DNA from: Streptococcaceae bacterium
GTDB taxonomy: Bacteria > Bacillota > Bacilli > Lactobacillales > Streptococcaceae
Assembly: GCA_031279745.1 (NCBI GenBank)
Contig: JAITHN010000013.1
Location: 1-6,273 of the forward strand
Length of the DNA: 6,273 nt
Reading direction: 5' to 3'
The notes below the pieces were generated by a model that made no database searches, was not told where the DNA came from, and saw only the letters and a list, made by a program, of their open reading frames with translations. The translations under genes and the position numbers were made by a program. Of the stretch, positions 5,257 through 6,273 are shown piece after piece. Each line of letters opens with the position of its first letter. The stretch's first letter is position 1.

Positions 5257-5415
5257 TGTGTAAAATAATGCAGCAGGAATGCATATTCACGTCAACAGTT
5301 GTTTATAAATAGAATTAGTAACCACGGCTGCAACGGTGAAACTTGAAAAACAACTGCACGTAATAGAACATTTCATTATTATTTTACTCCAAAAAACTTA
5401 TTGGAGGACATTTAA
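5257..5415 (+). promoter_or_regulatory. Structured rpsD leader, probable S4 autoregulatory RNA
   Basis: Three helices can be drawn. ATGCA 5268-5272 pairs with TGCAT 5280-5284. A long interrupted helix follows: TATT 5284-5287 with AATA 5362-5365, ACGT 5289-5292 with ACGT 5358-5361, and CAGTTGTTT 5296-5304 with AAACAACTG 5348-5356, nine uninterrupted pairs. It encloses a small hairpin region around ACCACGGCTGCAACGGT (5321-5337). Finally a hairpin covers the ribosome binding site (separate entry). The first two helices share base 5284, so they compete slightly. Bacillus subtilis rpsD is known to be repressed by its own product S4 through its leader. Position, length and structure make the same control likely here; the S4 binding site itself is inferred. 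Confidence 0.75.
5387..5406 (+). promoter_or_regulatory. Hairpin occluding the rpsD ribosome binding site
   Basis: CTCCAA at 5387-5392 pairs perfectly with TTGGAG at 5401-5406 around an 8-base loop. The 3' arm contains most of the strong GGAGG (5403-5407), which lies 8 bases before the rpsD ATG. Closing it would block ribosome entry, which fits translational control by S4. Confidence 0.7.
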
Positions 5416-6027
5416 ATGTCACGTTACACTGGACCATCATGGAAAGTTTCTCGTCGTCTTGGAATTTCACTTTCAGGAACAGGGAAAGAATTAGCACGCC
5501 GTCCTTACGCTCCTGGACAACACGGACCAACAAGCCGTAACAAAATGAGCGAGTATGGATTGCAATTAGCTGAAAAACAAAAATTGCGTCATATGTATGG
5601 AATGAACGAACGTCAATTCCGTAACTTGTTCGTAAAAGCTTCAAAAATCAAAGAAGGAACACTTGGTTACAACTTCATGGTATTGTTGGAACGCAGATTA
5701 GATAACGTTGTTTATCGTTTAGGTCTTGCTTCAACTCGTCGTGGAGCTCGCCAATTGGTCAATCACGGACATGTTTTAGTAGACGGAAAACGTGTTGACA
5801 TCCCATCTTTCTCAGTTGAAGTTGGGCAAGTGATTTCACTTCGTGAAAAATCACAAAACCTTACTGTTGTTAAAGAAGCAGTTGAAGGAACTTTAGGTCG
5901 TGTTTCATTTGTATCATTCGATGCAGATAAAATTGAAGGAAGCCTTTCACGTCTTCCAGAACGCGATGAGTTCAACCAAGAAATCAACGAAGCGCTTGTC
6001 GTAGAATTCTACAACAAACAAATGTAA
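5416..6027 (+). CDS. rpsD: 30S ribosomal protein S4
   Basis: A 203-residue primary 16S rRNA-binding protein that nucleates assembly of the 30S body, and in Bacillus also represses its own synthesis. The N-terminal S4 domain begins MSRYTGPSWKVSRRLG. The RPYAPGQHG segment (29-37) is characteristic. The RNA-binding S4 fold covers about 93-155, starting RRLDNVVYRLGLA and including STRRGARQLVNHGHV. There is no cysteine anywhere, so this is the zinc-free form. Length agrees with the 200 residues of B. subtilis. Codon use is biased to GGA, CGT, CTT and AAA as expected for high expression and differs from the neighbours. The strong GGAGG at 5403-5407 fixes the start. The gene stands alone with its own promoter, leader and terminator, as in Bacillus, outside the large ribosomal operons. 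Confidence 0.99.
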   Translation: MSRYTGPSWKVSRRLGISLSGTGKELARRPYAPGQHGPTSRNKMSEYGLQLAEKQKLRHMYGMNERQFRNLFVKASKIKEGTLGYNFMVLLERRLDNVVYRLGLASTRRGARQLVNHGHVLVDGKRVDIPSFSVEVGQVISLREKSQNLTVVKEAVEGTLGRVSFVSFDADKIEGSLSRLPERDEFNQEINEALVVEFYNKQM

Positions 6028-6036
6028 TTTCTTAAG

Positions 6037-6077
6037 AAAGCATTCTCTCGGAAACAATTCCTGGGAGTGCTTTTTTT
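6037..6077 (+). terminator. Intrinsic terminator of rpsD
   Basis: AAAGCATTCTC at 6037-6047 pairs with GGGAGTGCTTT at 6063-6073 (eleven pairs, two of them G-U), extended by GG with CC near the loop, followed by a T run to 6077. The 5' arm begins 9 bases after the stop codon. Confidence 0.92.
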
Positions 6078-6262
6078 ATTGCGTCACGTCACCGCCGCTT
6101 TTACGGCGTTATTAAAAGGATACGATGAACAATTGCAGGAAACAGTTGGAAGAGATCAATCCTTTTAGAAAGCGGTGTGCTTAAATGGGTACAGCACCAG
6201 GGTTGCTTTCCGTCGTTAAATAACAATAATAATTCTAACGACGTTGTTTTAACAACAAGCGT
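6078..6262. other. Structured non-coding region after rpsD, no gene recognised
   Basis: Five inverted repeats follow one another. CGCCG 6093-6097 pairs with CGGCG 6104-6108. TAAAAGGAT 6113-6121 pairs with ATCCTTTTA 6159-6167 (nine pairs), enclosing CAATTG 6130-6135 with CAGTTG 6143-6148. GAAAGC 6168-6173 pairs with GCTTTC 6205-6210, enclosing GTGCT 6177-6181 with AGCAC 6193-6197. CGTCGTTA 6211-6218 pairs with TAACGACG 6236-6243. The helices are adjacent and non-overlapping, as in a folded RNA or a leader. A 19-codon ORF (6125-6184) with AAAAGGA 4 bases upstream lies within it, directly followed in frame by a 12-codon ORF (6185-6223). No T-box, riboswitch or tRNA motif is recognised. It may be an untranslated leader of a gene beyond the window or a small RNA. 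Confidence 0.4.
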
Positions 6263-6270
6263 GATATAAA
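6243..6270 (+). promoter_or_regulatory. Possible promoter with palindrome at the window edge
   Basis: TATAAA at 6265-6270 is preceded by TG at 6262-6263, giving an extended -10 form. The -35 is weak (TTGTTT at 6244-6249, 15-base spacing) and lies in the palindrome GTTGTTTTAACAAC (6243-6256), which could be an operator. It would drive a gene beyond the window; the window ends too soon to judge. Confidence 0.3.
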
Positions 6271-6273
6271 AAA

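Noticed and set aside
6168..6210. Stem-loop with GGGTACAGCACC, superficially like a T-box or tRNA D-arm
   Set aside because: The T-box core GGTGGNACCGCG is absent, the closing helices do not match Stem I order, and no acceptor, anticodon or T-arm can be drawn.

Overview
The window looks like chromosome from a low-to-moderate GC Firmicute of the order Bacillales. A Planococcaceae/Sporosarcina-like relative is my guess; no species can be named. The reasons are strong AGGAGG-type ribosome binding sites, SigA-type promoters of TTGACA/TATAAT form, a TTG start, U-tailed hairpin terminators, and a zinc-free Bacillus-type ribosomal protein S4 (rpsD) transcribed alone behind a long structured leader.

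Layout. Bases 1-660 hold the 3' end of an unrecognised membrane-anchored protein gene and a tightly linked acylphosphatase gene. Bases 661-854 hold unexplained sequence and a bidirectional terminator. Bases 855-974 on the minus strand encode a 39-residue DUF4044-like membrane miniprotein with its own near-consensus promoter. It is divergent from a DUF3397-type four-helix membrane protein (1108-1470, TTG start, extended -10 promoter, own terminator). A 261-base gap (1494-1754) follows. It carries a 9-bp inverted repeat and open frames on both strands that may be a dispersed repeat or gene remnant. Bases 1755-4667 hold three co-directional genes with no visible terminator between them: a PPP-family metallophosphatase, a YdhF-like aldo/keto reductase and an Eis-like N-acetyltransferase. 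A hairpin terminator ends the group. A monocistronic four-helix membrane protein (4822-5244) with a good promoter comes next. Then rpsD (5416-6027) has a consensus promoter inside the end of the upstream gene, a leader of about 158 nt with a long helix, and a hairpin that occludes the Shine-Dalgarno sequence. Past the rpsD terminator, 6078-6273 has no convincing gene but a run of strong inverted repeats, which is the least explained part of the window.

The genes do not form one pathway. Each transcription unit seems independent housekeeping or accessory function. The clearest regulation is the probable S4 autoregulatory leader of rpsD. I found no CRISPR array, transposase, phage gene, tRNA or rRNA. 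I see no strong case for a new multi-gene system. The most rewarding spots are the unannotated miniprotein, the rpsD leader, and the three non-coding stretches at 661-802, 1494-1705 and 6078-6262.
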